From assembly GCA_018240685.1 (NCBI GenBank), contig JAFEFG010000055.1, positions 1 through 33,274 on the forward strand: 33,274 bases of DNA. The letters run 5' to 3'. The DNA is from Pseudomonadota bacterium. GTDB lineage: Bacteria; Pseudomonadota; Alphaproteobacteria; Reyranellales; Reyranellaceae. The notes under the pieces are model-generated. The model was not told the DNA's origin and did no database searches. It saw nothing but the letters and a program-made list of their open reading frames with translations. Below are positions 16,735 through 24,528 of this stretch, piece by piece. Each line of letters opens with the position of its first letter. Positions within the stretch are counted from its first letter, which is position 1. The translations under genes and the position numbers were made by a program.

Positions 16735-17748
16735 CTAGATGTAGCCCTTCACCAGCTCCTCGGCGATCTGGATGGCGTTCAGCGCGGCGCCCTTGCGCAG
16801 GTTATCGCTCACGCACCAGAGCGACAGGCCGTGCTCCACGGTCGGGTCGACGCGCAGGCGGCTCACGAAGACCGCGTCCTGCCCCGTCACTTCCTTGGGC
16901 GTCACGTAGCCGCCGGGTTCGCGACGATCGACGACCAGCACGCCCGGCGCCGCGGCCAGCAGGCGATGCGCCTCCTCCTCCTCGAGCGGATTCTCGAATT
17001 CGACGTTCACCGCCTCGGCGTGGCCGATGAAGGTCGGGACGCGCACGCAAGTGGCGTGCACCTTGATCCGGGGATCGAGGATCTTCTTGGTCTCGACGAC
17101 CATCTTCCACTCTTCCTTCGTCGAGCCATCCTCCATGAAGACGTCGATCTGCGGGATGACGTTGAAGGCGATGTTCTTGGCGAACTTCTTGGGCTCGAGG
17201 TCCTGATTGACGAAGAAGCTCTTGGTCTGGTTCAGCAGCTCGTCCATCGCCTCCTTGCCGGCGCCGGAAGTCGACTGGTACGTGGCCACCACCACGCGCT
17301 TGATCGTCGCCGCATCGTGCAGCGGCTTCAGCGCCATCACCATCTGGATGGTCGAGCAGTTGGGATTGGCGATGATGCCGCGACGCTTGTAGCCGGCGAT
17401 CGCTTCGCGATTCACTTCCGGCACGACCAGCGGCACGTCGGGATCCATGCGCCAGTACGAAGTGTTGTCGATCACGACCGCGCCGGCCTTCGCCGCGCGC
17501 GGGCTGTGTTCCGCCGAGACCTTGGCGCCGGGCGAGGAGAGCGCGATGTCGATGCCCTTGAAGTCGAACTTGGCGAGGTCCTGGACCTTCAGCACGGCAT
17601 TCTCGCCATACGACACCGACCGGCCGGACGAACGCGACGAGGCGAGCGCCACGACCTCGTCGGCCGGGAAGTTCCGCTCGGCGAGGATCTGCAACATTTC
17701 ACGACCGACATTGCCGGTGGCGCCGACGACGGCGACTCTGTAGCCCAT
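16735..17748 (-). CDS. asd: Aspartate-semialdehyde dehydrogenase
   Basis: The protein has 337 residues, normal for the family. It reduces aspartyl-4-phosphate to aspartate semialdehyde with NADPH, the branch point to lysine/diaminopimelate, threonine and methionine. The NADP-binding GATGNVG is at residues 9-15, the catalytic cysteine is C131 in NPNCSTIQ, and the substrate and acid-base residues R236 and H243 lie in VRVPTFIGHAEAV. Two TAG codons in a row end the frame. It stands alone, divergent from the CoA-transferase pair across a 152-base gap. The ribosome site before the ATG at 17748 is weak. Confidence 0.97.
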   Translation of the reverse strand: MGYRVAVVGATGNVGREMLQILAERNFPADEVVALASSRSSGRSVSYGENAVLKVQDLAKFDFKGIDIALSSPGAKVSAEHSPRAAKAGAVVIDNTSYWRMDPDVPLVVPEVNREAIAGYKRRGIIANPNCSTIQMVMALKPLHDAATIKRVVVATYQSTSGAGKEAMDELLNQTKSFFVNQDLEPKKFAKNIAFNVIPQIDVFMEDGSTKEEWKMVVETKKILDPRIKVHATCVRVPTFIGHAEAVNVEFENPLEEEEAHRLLAAAPGVLVVDRREPGGYVTPKEVTGQDAVFVSRLRVDPTVEHGLSLWCVSDNLRKGAALNAIQIAEELVKGYI

Positions 17749-17900
17749 GACTCAAGACGCGCCGCTGTCCGCGCGCTCCCATGTTCGAGGAAGCGAAGGA
17801 GATAGGCGGCACCCCTGTCTTTGGCAACCGACACTTGACCGGGGCGCGGCCCCCGTGAAGGGTCGATTCGGTCGGGATTCACGCGTTTCGAGGATCGATA

Positions 17901-19112
17901 ATGACAGAGTCACCCCTGCCGCTGGCAGGCCTGCGCGTACTGGATATCAGCTCCTTCATCGCCGCACCGGCGGCGGCCGTCGCGCTGGGCGACTGGGGCG
18001 CGGACGTGATCAAGATCGAGGGGCCCGACGGCGATCCCAATCGCACGATCATGAACGACTCGGCGAACTACCCGAAGGGCAAGGTCAACTATCCCTGGCA
18101 GATGGACTCGCGCAACAAGCGCTCGATCGTCCTCGATCTCAAGAAGCCCGAGGCGCGCGCTGCCCTCGACCGGCTGATCGCCGGCGCGGACGTGTTGATC
18201 TGCAACTTCCCGCCGCTCGTGCGCGAAAAGCTGCGCCTCGGCTACGAGGCGGTGAAGGCGGTCAATCCGCGGCTGATCTACGCCTCGCTCACCGGCTACG
18301 GCGAGAGCGGGCCCGACCGCGACCGCCCGGGCTTCGACGCCACGGCCTACTTCGCGCGCTCGGGCCTGCTCGACGCCCAGCGCTATGAGGGCGGACCGCC
18401 GGGCGTGCCCGGCCCGGCGCAGGGTGACCGCGCGACGGCGATGGCGCTGGTCGCGGCGATCCTGATGGCGCTGATGCATCGCATGAAGACAGGCGAAGGC
18501 TCATGGGTCGGCACCTCCCTGCTGGGCAACGGCCTGTGGTCCTGCGGTGTGATCGCGCAGGCCGCGCTCGTGGGGGCCTTCCTGCCCCATCGCCCGCCGC
18601 CGGATCGGCCGCGCTCGGCGCTCGGCAACATCTACCAGACATCCGACGACCGCTGGCTGCAGCTCACCATCGTGCGCGAGGACAAGCTGTGGCTGCCGCT
18701 CTGCAAGGCGCTGGGCCAGCCGGAACTTGCCGAGGATCCGCGCTTCGCGGCCTTCGACGAACGGCGCCGGAACTCCGCTGCCCTGGCCGCGATCCTGCAC
18801 GAGACTTTCCTCAGCCGCGACTACGCCCATTGGCTGAAGGCGCTGGCCGCGCACGAGATCACCTTCGGCGTCATCAGCCGGCCGCAGGACGTGCCGGACG
18901 ATGTGCAGGCGGCCGCGTGCGGCGCCGTCGTCGAGACGGCGATCCCCGACATGCCGCGCACGCTCAGCAATCCCATCCGGCTGGGCTTCGCGGAGCAGCG
19001 CATCGCCCATCCCGCGCCGACGCTCGGCCAGCACAGCGAGGAGATCCTCGCCGAAGCGGGCCTGTCGGCCGGCGAGATCGCCGCCCTGCGCGAAAGCGGA
19101 GCGATCCGGTGA
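17901..19112 (+). CDS. CaiB/BaiF class III CoA-transferase, first of a tandem pair
   Basis: The protein has 403 residues in the CaiB/BaiF (formyl-CoA transferase) family, which moves CoA between carboxylic acids through an aspartyl-CoA thioester. The N-terminus LRVLDISSFIAAPAAAVALGDWGADVIKIE is typical. The catalytic aspartate should be D176 in PAQGDRATAM, the position of D169 in formyl-CoA transferase. The start at 17901 has AGGA upstream. The last four bases (GTGA) overlap the start of a close paralogue, so the two proteins are probably made in equal amounts and may form a hetero-oligomer. No acyl-CoA partner gene is adjacent, so the substrate is unknown. Confidence 0.9.
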   Translation: MTESPLPLAGLRVLDISSFIAAPAAAVALGDWGADVIKIEGPDGDPNRTIMNDSANYPKGKVNYPWQMDSRNKRSIVLDLKKPEARAALDRLIAGADVLICNFPPLVREKLRLGYEAVKAVNPRLIYASLTGYGESGPDRDRPGFDATAYFARSGLLDAQRYEGGPPGVPGPAQGDRATAMALVAAILMALMHRMKTGEGSWVGTSLLGNGLWSCGVIAQAALVGAFLPHRPPPDRPRSALGNIYQTSDDRWLQLTIVREDKLWLPLCKALGQPELAEDPRFAAFDERRRNSAALAAILHETFLSRDYAHWLKALAAHEITFGVISRPQDVPDDVQAAACGAVVETAIPDMPRTLSNPIRLGFAEQRIAHPAPTLGQHSEEILAEAGLSAGEIAALRESGAIR

Positions 19113-20323
19113 CGGACGAGCTGCCGCTGTCGGGCCTGAAAGTGCTGGATATCAGCTCCTTCATTGCTGGGCCGGCGGCGGCGGTCGCACTGGCCGATTT
19201 CGGCGCCGACGTGGTCAAGGTCGAGCCGCCGGGCGAAGGCGACCCACATCGCCACAACTACAAGAGCCCGAACTATCCGCGCGCCGACAGGCAGGTGAAC
19301 TTCCCCTGGCAGCTCGACGGCCGGCTCAAGCGCTCGCTGGCGCTCGACCTCAAGAACGGAAACGCACGGCCGGTGCTGGAACGCCTGATCGCGCGCACCG
19401 ACGTGATGATCGTGAACTTCCCGCCGCCTGCCCGCGAGCGCCTGAGGCTGCGCTGGGAGGACGTCGAGCCGCTCAACCCGCGCCTCGTCTACTGCTCGCT
19501 GACCGGCTACGGCGAGACCGGACCCGATCGCGACCGGCCCGGCTTCGACATCACCGCCTACTTCGGCCGCTCCGGCATCCTCGACGCCGCACGCTACGAG
19601 GATGGCCCGCCGGGCATCTCGCTGCCGGCCCAGGGCGACCGGGCCACGGCGATGACGCTGGTGGCCGCGATCCTTCTCGGGCTGCGCCAGCGCGACAAGA
19701 CCGGCAAGGGCTGCTGGGTCGGGACTTCGCTCTATGCCAACGGCGTCTGGGCCAACGGCACGTCGGCGGCCGGCGCACTCGTCGGCGCGACGCTGCCGCC
19801 GCGCCAGCCGCCGGACAAGCCGCGCAACGCGCTGACCAACCTCTACCGCACCAGGGACGACCGCTGGCTGCAGCTGCTGATGGTGCGCGACGACCGGATG
19901 TGGGCGCCGTTCTGCAAGCTGGTCGGCCGCGAGGATCTGCTGGCCGACCCGCGTTTCGCCGATCGCGAGGAACGCAAGACACGGGCAGCCGAGCTCTTCG
20001 GGGAACTGGCACCACTGTTCGCTTCGAAGACTTACGCCGAGTGGGAGCAGTTGCTTTCGAGCACGGGCATCCCCTTCGGCGTGATCGGACGGCTGCGTGA
20101 CGTGATCGACGACGAGCAGGCAGAACATGCGGGCATCTTCGCCGATACCGCCAATCCCGAGGTGCCGCGCACGGTCAACAACCCGATCCGGCTGGGTTTC
20201 GCCCGGCCGCGCACCGCCGGCCCGCCGCCCGAGGTCGGCCAGCACAATGACGAGGTGCTGCGGGAGCTTGCCTACAGTGACGCCGAGATCGCGGCCCTGA
20301 GGAAGGCGGGGGCGCTGGGATAG
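19109..20323 (+). CDS. CaiB/BaiF class III CoA-transferase, second of a tandem pair
   Basis: The protein has 404 residues from a GTG at 19109 that overlaps the stop of the upstream paralogue (GTGA). It is clearly a duplicate of that gene: LDISSFIAGPAAAVALADFGADVVKVE, the TGYGE-GPDRDRPGFD block and the PAQGDRATAM motif with the catalytic aspartate (D177) all recur. About 20 bases encoding the N-terminal LDISSF segment are identical in both copies. The open frame continues upstream inside the first gene, but only the GTG gives the family's normal start. Catalytic residues are kept in both copies, so neither looks dead; they may differ in acid or CoA-donor preference. Confidence 0.9.
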   Translation: MTDELPLSGLKVLDISSFIAGPAAAVALADFGADVVKVEPPGEGDPHRHNYKSPNYPRADRQVNFPWQLDGRLKRSLALDLKNGNARPVLERLIARTDVMIVNFPPPARERLRLRWEDVEPLNPRLVYCSLTGYGETGPDRDRPGFDITAYFGRSGILDAARYEDGPPGISLPAQGDRATAMTLVAAILLGLRQRDKTGKGCWVGTSLYANGVWANGTSAAGALVGATLPPRQPPDKPRNALTNLYRTRDDRWLQLLMVRDDRMWAPFCKLVGREDLLADPRFADREERKTRAAELFGELAPLFASKTYAEWEQLLSSTGIPFGVIGRLRDVIDDEQAEHAGIFADTANPEVPRTVNNPIRLGFARPRTAGPPPEVGQHNDEVLRELAYSDAEIAALRKAGALG

Positions 20324-20350
20324 CGGCGCGCGAGTCGCTAGAGTCCGGCC

Positions 20351-20707
20351 ATGTCGGCGCCCCAGAAGATCTACCCGAGGACCCGCGCGCGGACCTATGC
20401 GGAGTTCTGGCCCTTCTATCTGCGCGAACACGCGCGGTCGGCGACGCGCGTGGTCCATTACCTCGGCACCATCGCCTCCACCGCGCTGCTGATCGTAGCC
20501 GTGGCGACCGGCCGGTGGTGGTGGCTGCTGGCGGTCCCCGTGCTGGGCTACGGCCCGGCCTGGATCGGCCATTTCTTCATCGAGAGGAACCGGCCGGCAA
20601 CCTTTCAGGCGCCGTTCTGGTCGCTTGTCAGCGATTATCGCATGTGTGGCCTGTTCCTGAGCGGCCGGCTCGGCGATGAGTTGATGAAATACCAGATTCG
20701 GCGCTGA
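20351..20707 (+). CDS. DUF962/Mpo1-like membrane protein
   Basis: A 118-residue protein of the DUF962 family. After a polar start, [22 protein letters not shown] (H27, H36) leads into two hydrophobic segments (about residues 38-52 and 56-74), and then [20 protein letters not shown] (H74). The yeast relative Mpo1 is an iron-dependent dioxygenase that alpha-oxidises 2-hydroxy fatty acids, using conserved histidines of this kind. A similar role here is an inference. It lies 27 bases after the second CoA-transferase, on the same strand, and 102 bases before cnoX. That gap holds two hairpins, so it may end the first transcript. Confidence 0.82.
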   Translation: MSAPQKIYPRTRARTYAEFWPFYLREHARSATRVVHYLGTIASTALLIVAVATGRWWWLLAVPVLGYGPAWIGHFFIERNRPATFQAPFWSLVSDYRMCGLFLSGRLGDELMKYQIRR

Positions 20708-20709
20708 AT

Positions 20710-20757
20710 CCGGCGCCGATACCGGCGCCGGCCGCCCCCTTGCGTCGCTGGGGGGCG
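20710..20757. repeat. Two consecutive hairpins between the DUF962 gene and cnoX
   Basis: CCGGCGCC (20710-20717) pairs with GGCGCCGG (20724-20731), and CGCCCCC (20733-20739) pairs with GGGGGCG (20751-20757). Neither is followed by a T run, so an intrinsic terminator is not supported. They could stabilise the upstream mRNA end or mark the boundary of two transcription units. Confidence 0.35.
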
Positions 20758-20809
20758 AAGGCCACATTGCGGGCAACGAATTCCCGCTCGAAATGCTGCA
20801 AGGGGACCC

Positions 20810-21742
20810 ATGGAAACGATGCTGAAAGGCGCCGCGCCGCAGGCTGCGCCCGCCGACCTCATCAAGGACAGCGACCAGACGAAATTCGCCAAGGACGTGC
20901 TCGAAACCTCGCGCACGGTCCCGGTGATCGTCGATTTCTGGGCCCCCTGGTGTGGCCCGTGCAAGCAGCTGCAGCCCGCCCTCGAAAAGGTGGTGACCGA
21001 AGCCAAGGGCGCCGTGAAGCTGGTCAAGATCAACATCGACCAGAACCAGATGCTGGCCCAGCAGCTGCGCATCCAGTCGATCCCGGCGGTCTACGCCTTC
21101 TTCGGCGGCCGCCCCGTGGACGGCTTCATGGGCGCGGTGCCGGAGAGCCAGGTGCGCCAGTTCGTCGACCGTCTGGTCCAGGCGGCCGGCGGCGCGGCAG
21201 GCGAAGGCGGCGGCAACGAGATTCCCGAACTCCTCGAGCATGCGAAGGCTGCGCTGGCGCAGAACGACTTCGATCTCGCCGCGCGCGTCTACAGCGAGAT
21301 CCTGGGGATCGAGCCCACCAACGTCGCCGCCCTCGCCGGCATGGCCCGCTACCAGGTCCATATCGGCGACGTCGAGCAGGCCAAGGAACTTCTCGCCCAG
21401 ATCCCGGCCAAGGAACGTACCGGCGCCGATGTCGCGGCGGTCCAGGCCGCCATCGACCTTGCCGAAAAGGCCAAGGAAGCCGGGCCGATCGGCGACCTCA
21501 AGGCCAAGGCTGCGGCCGATCCCAAGGATTTCCAGGCCCGCCTCGACCTCGCCATGGCCTACTGGGCGGCGAACCAGAAACAGGAAGCGATCGACGAGCT
21601 GCTCGCCATGATCAGGCTCGACCGCGAGTGGAACGAGGCGGCGGCGCGCCAGCAGCTGCTCAAGTTCTTCGAGGCGCTGGGCTTCACCGATCCGCTCGCC
21701 GTCGACGGCCGCAAGCGCCTGTCGTCGATCCTGTTCTCGTAG
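20810..21742 (+). CDS. cnoX: Chaperedoxin: thioredoxin domain fused to TPR-like repeats (CnoX/YbbN)
   Basis: The protein has 310 residues. The thioredoxin domain (about 20-125) has WAPWCGPCKQL with both active cysteines (C48, C51) and the SIPAVYAFFGG cis-proline strand. A helical tetratricopeptide-like region follows (about 140-300). This is the CnoX/YbbN arrangement: a holdase that protects clients from oxidative damage and hands them to GroEL or DnaK. E. coli CnoX lacks one active cysteine, whereas this one keeps CGPC and so may also be a working reductase. The start at 20810 has AAGGGG nearby. It leads a cluster with a LON-N protein 22 bases downstream, a pairing that suits protein quality control. 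Confidence 0.92.
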   Translation: METMLKGAAPQAAPADLIKDSDQTKFAKDVLETSRTVPVIVDFWAPWCGPCKQLQPALEKVVTEAKGAVKLVKINIDQNQMLAQQLRIQSIPAVYAFFGGRPVDGFMGAVPESQVRQFVDRLVQAAGGAAGEGGGNEIPELLEHAKAALAQNDFDLAARVYSEILGIEPTNVAALAGMARYQVHIGDVEQAKELLAQIPAKERTGADVAAVQAAIDLAEKAKEAGPIGDLKAKAAADPKDFQARLDLAMAYWAANQKQEAIDELLAMIRLDREWNEAAARQQLLKFFEALGFTDPLAVDGRKRLSSILFS

Positions 21743-21764
21743 TGCAGTCGCGGCCGGCACGCGC

Positions 21765-22481
21765 ATGACCGACCGCTCCGCCGAGCGCAGCCCGTTCGAG
21801 CCCGGTTTCGAGCAGCTGCCCGAGACCCTGCCGATCTTCCCGCTGTCGGGCGTGCTGCTGCTGCCCGGCGGCAAGCTGCCGCTCAACATCTTCGAACCGC
21901 GCTACCTCGCCATGGTCTTCGACTCCCTGGCGGGGCATCGCATGATCGGCATGGTGCAGCCGGTCCAGCCCGGCGGCTATGCCGGTGACGGCCTGCCGAC
22001 CGAAGACGGCAGCCGGCCCGGAGTGCATCGCGTCGGCTGCGCCGGGCGGATCACGAGCTTCAACGAGACCGAGGACGGCCGCCTGCTGCTGGCTCTCTCG
22101 GGCGTGTGCCGCTTCGAGGTCGGACGCGAGCTCGACCCGGCGCCGGGCGGCTATCGCCGCGTCTCGGCGATCTTCGCGCCCTATCGCGCCGATCTCGACC
22201 ATGCGGAAGAGCTGGTCGACCTCGACCGCGAGCGGCTGATGGCGGCGCTGGCGGCCTACTTCCGCGGCCGCAAGCTGTCGACCGACTGGGATGCGGTGAA
22301 GCAGGCAGCCGACCACAACCTGGTCACCTCGCTGTCGATGGTCCTGCCGTTCGGACCGGCCGAGAAGCAGGCGCTGCTGGAAGCGGCCGACACGACGGCC
22401 CGGGCCAAGCTCCTGATCGCCTTCCTCGAGATGACCGCCTTCGGCCAGGCGCCGGAGACCCCGCCGCAGCGCGCCAACTGA
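21765..22481 (+). CDS. LON peptidase substrate-binding (N-terminal) domain protein
   Basis: A 238-residue stand-alone version of the Lon N-terminal domain. [30 protein letters not shown] near the start and [27 protein letters not shown] in the middle are the family's signature strands. There is no ATPase or protease domain. Such proteins are thought to bind protein substrates or partners, but their job is not established. It lies 22 bases after cnoX and 23 before the Trm112-like gene on the same strand, so a shared operon is likely. Confidence 0.92.
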   Translation: MTDRSAERSPFEPGFEQLPETLPIFPLSGVLLLPGGKLPLNIFEPRYLAMVFDSLAGHRMIGMVQPVQPGGYAGDGLPTEDGSRPGVHRVGCAGRITSFNETEDGRLLLALSGVCRFEVGRELDPAPGGYRRVSAIFAPYRADLDHAEELVDLDRERLMAALAAYFRGRKLSTDWDAVKQAADHNLVTSLSMVLPFGPAEKQALLEAADTTARAKLLIAFLEMTAFGQAPETPPQRAN

Positions 22482-22504
22482 CCCCGTGCTATAAAGTCCG
22501 AACC

Positions 22505-22717
22505 ATGACGGCTGACGAACCTGCCGCGCCGCGTCGCGCCGGCATCGACCCCAAACTGCTCGAGATCCTGGTCTGCCCGGCGACCCACGGGCCGCTCGAA
22601 TACGACGCCGAGGCGGGAGAACTGATCAGCCGCAAGGCGGGCCTCGCCTATCCGATCCGCGACGGCATCCCGATCATGCTGGTGAGCGAGGCGCGCCAGC
22701 TCAAGGACAGCGCGTGA
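22505..22717 (+). CDS. Trm112/YcaR-like small protein without full zinc site
   Basis: A 70-residue protein of the UPF0434/Trm112 group. The core [17 protein letters not shown] and the later [13 protein letters not shown] are diagnostic. In YcaR and Trm112 the motif is CPxC plus further cysteines that bind zinc. Here only C24 remains; the second position is threonine and the LIC position is LIS. I recall the same loss in other alphaproteobacterial members, so it may be a lineage trait rather than decay. Eukaryotic Trm112 activates methyltransferases; the bacterial role is not clear. Its TGA overlaps the GTG of the next gene by four bases. The frame is open far upstream inside the LON-N gene, but the ATG at 22505 gives the family start. 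Confidence 0.88.
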   Translation: MTADEPAAPRRAGIDPKLLEILVCPATHGPLEYDAEAGELISRKAGLAYPIRDGIPIMLVSEARQLKDSA

Positions 22718-23130
22718 GCGGCGACGACTTCCCCAAGTCCGTCCCCGACGGCGGCTCCTATGAAGCGGACACGGCGCCCTGGCCCACCGAGCTGCGCGTG
22801 TTCAAGGGCGACGGACGGCTGGAAGTCGACTTCTCCGACGGCAAGCACTATTCGCTGCCGGCCGAGTATCTGCGCGTCGAGAGCCCGTCGGCCGAAGTGA
22901 TGGGCCATGGCGGTCCGGCGACCAAGAAGATCGTCTCGGGCCGTCGCCACGTGAAGATCGTCGAGGTCGAGCCGGTCGGCAACTATGCCATCCGCATCGT
23001 CTTCGACGACAGGCACGATACCGGCATCTACAGCTGGGCCTACTTGCACGAACTCGGCGAGACCCAGTCCGAACGCTGGTCGGCCTATCTCGCCGCGCTC
23101 CTCTATCGGGGTTTGAGCAGGGATCCATGA
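22714..23130 (+). CDS. DUF971 domain protein
   Basis: The protein has 138 residues from a GTG start (22714) that overlaps the Trm112-like stop. The DUF971 core is complete: [21 protein letters not shown], then [19 protein letters not shown], then [26 protein letters not shown]. The same domain forms the N-terminal zinc-containing part of gamma-butyrobetaine hydroxylase and occurs near iron-sulfur or Mrp-type genes elsewhere, but as a stand-alone protein its function is unknown. The gene is tightly coupled on both sides, its own stop overlapping the FAD monooxygenase start by four bases (ATGA). Confidence 0.9.
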   Translation: MSGDDFPKSVPDGGSYEADTAPWPTELRVFKGDGRLEVDFSDGKHYSLPAEYLRVESPSAEVMGHGGPATKKIVSGRRHVKIVEVEPVGNYAIRIVFDDRHDTGIYSWAYLHELGETQSERWSAYLAALLYRGLSRDP

Positions 23131-24395
23131 AGATCATCATCGCAGGCGCCGGAATCGGCGGATTGACGGCGGCCATGTGCCTGCATCGCGCGGGCTTCGA
23201 GGTCGAGGTCTTCGAGGCGGTGAGCGAACTGAAGCCGCTCGGCGTCGGCATCAACGTCCAGGCCGGCGCAGTACGCGTGCTCTCCGGCCTCGGGCTCGAG
23301 CCCGCGCTGGCCGCCACCGGCGTCGAGACCCGCGAGCTGCGCTACGCCAATCGCCATGGCCAGACGATCTGGGCCGATCCGCGCGGCCGCCATGCCGGCC
23401 TGCCGTGGCCGCAATTCTCGATCCATCGCGGCGAGCTGCAGATGATCCTGCTCGAGGCCGCGCAGCGCGAGTTGGGCGCCGGGCACATCAGGTTCGGCCG
23501 TCGCATCCAGAGCTTCGAGCAGCGCGGCAACAGGGTCTTCGCCCGCTTCGTCGATCGCGAGGGCAACACTGTCGAACAGGCCGAGGCCGACATCCTGGTC
23601 GGTGCCGACGGCATCCATTCGGCCGTGCGCGCGCATTTCTTCCCCAACGAGGGCCCGCCCAAGTGGCAGGGCATCCTGATGTGGCGCGGCGTTACCGTGG
23701 GCAAGCCCTATCTCGGCGGCAACACCATGGTGCAGGCCGGGCACCATACGCAGAAGTTCGTCTGCTATCCGATCAGCCGCAGGCACGCCGACCGCGGCGA
23801 GTCGCTGATCAACTGGATCTGCGACCGCTACATGGGCGATCAGGCGATGCTGCCGCGCGAGGACTGGAACCGTCCCGGCCGGATCGAGGACATCCTCCCT
23901 TACTTCAAGGACTGGAAGTTCGAGTGGCTCGACGTGCCCGAGGTCATCAAGGCCGCCAGCGCGATCTACGAGTTCCCGATGGTCGATCGCGATCCGCTGC
24001 CGTGCTGGAGCCACGGCCGCATCACCCTGCTGGGCGACGCCGCGCATCCAATGTATCCGATCGGCTCCAACGGCGCCTCGCAGGCCATCATCGACGGCGA
24101 TGCGCTCACCCAGGAACTGCTGGTCGGCGACGATCCGGAACTGGCGCTGAAGCGCTACGAGGAACGCCGCCTGCCGCCGATGGCACGCATCGTCGAAAGC
24201 AACCGCCGCAAGGGCATCGACATCATGCTCGACATCGTCGAGCAGCGTGCACCGCAGGGATTCACCAATCTCGAGGCCGTCCTGCCGGCCGACGAGCTGG
24301 AACGGATCGTCGGCGACTACAAGAAGCTGGTGTCGCAGGACCGCGAGACTCTCTTGAAGCTTGCTGCGGCCCGGGCGCAGCGGAGCCCCCAATAA
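23127..24395 (+). CDS. FAD-dependent monooxygenase, PHBH/PhzS-like
   Basis: The protein has 422 residues and is a class A flavin monooxygenase. Markers are GAGIGG at residues 7-12 (FAD/ADP binding), the GADGIHSAVR motif near 159-168, and GDAAHPMYPIGSNGASQAI from 303, which contacts the flavin ribityl chain. The SNGASQAI form and the VGADGIHSAVR context recall the PhzS/salicylate hydroxylase branch. It would hydroxylate an aromatic or heteroaromatic compound with NAD(P)H and oxygen, but the substrate is unknown. The start overlaps the DUF971 stop (ATGA), so this redox enzyme is translationally tied to that operon. It ends with TAA immediately before an A-rich stretch and a hairpin. Confidence 0.88.
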   Translation: MKIIIAGAGIGGLTAAMCLHRAGFEVEVFEAVSELKPLGVGINVQAGAVRVLSGLGLEPALAATGVETRELRYANRHGQTIWADPRGRHAGLPWPQFSIHRGELQMILLEAAQRELGAGHIRFGRRIQSFEQRGNRVFARFVDREGNTVEQAEADILVGADGIHSAVRAHFFPNEGPPKWQGILMWRGVTVGKPYLGGNTMVQAGHHTQKFVCYPISRRHADRGESLINWICDRYMGDQAMLPREDWNRPGRIEDILPYFKDWKFEWLDVPEVIKAASAIYEFPMVDRDPLPCWSHGRITLLGDAAHPMYPIGSNGASQAIIDGDALTQELLVGDDPELALKRYEERRLPPMARIVESNRRKGIDIMLDIVEQRAPQGFTNLEAVLPADELERIVGDYKKLVSQDRETLLKLAAARAQRSPQ

Positions 24396-24420
24396 AAAAC
24401 CGGCCCCTGTCCGGGACCGG
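24394..24420 (-). terminator. Orphan intrinsic terminator pointing leftwards
   Basis: On the minus strand CCGGTCCC and GGGGCCGG form an 8-base stem (one T-G pair) with a five-base loop, followed directly by six T residues. On the plus strand the same stem has a C-A mismatch and no T run. It therefore fits a leftward transcript, yet the flanking genes on both sides run rightwards. It lies just after the stop of the FAD monooxygenase gene. See the neighbouring inverted repeats. Confidence 0.6.
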
Positions 24421-24460
24421 CCGTGGTAGCGGTTTAAACCGACCATCACATCGCCGGCCG
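24418..24460 (-). repeat. Nested inverted repeats, candidate small minus-strand RNA
   Basis: CGGCCGTGGT (24418-24427) is mirrored by ACCA (24442-24445) and, after a nine-base bulge, CGGCCG (24455-24460). The centre is the perfect 12-base palindrome CGGTTTAAACCG (24430-24441). The outer arm overlaps the stem of the leftward terminator, so the two structures exclude one another, as in attenuators. No open frame or clear promoter is visible on the minus strand, so an RNA gene is only a hypothesis. Confidence 0.3.
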
Positions 24461-24528
24461 CCACCGCAAACGACTATGACAGCACTCAATGACAGGATTG
24501 TGGCAGTGACGGGCGACAGGAAGCGGAC

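Noticed and set aside
18821..21889. Very long open frame on the minus strand (over 1000 codons) across the CoA-transferases and cnoX
   Set aside because: It is antisense to five well-recognised genes, has no recognisable domain, and such frames are common opposite GC-rich coding DNA.
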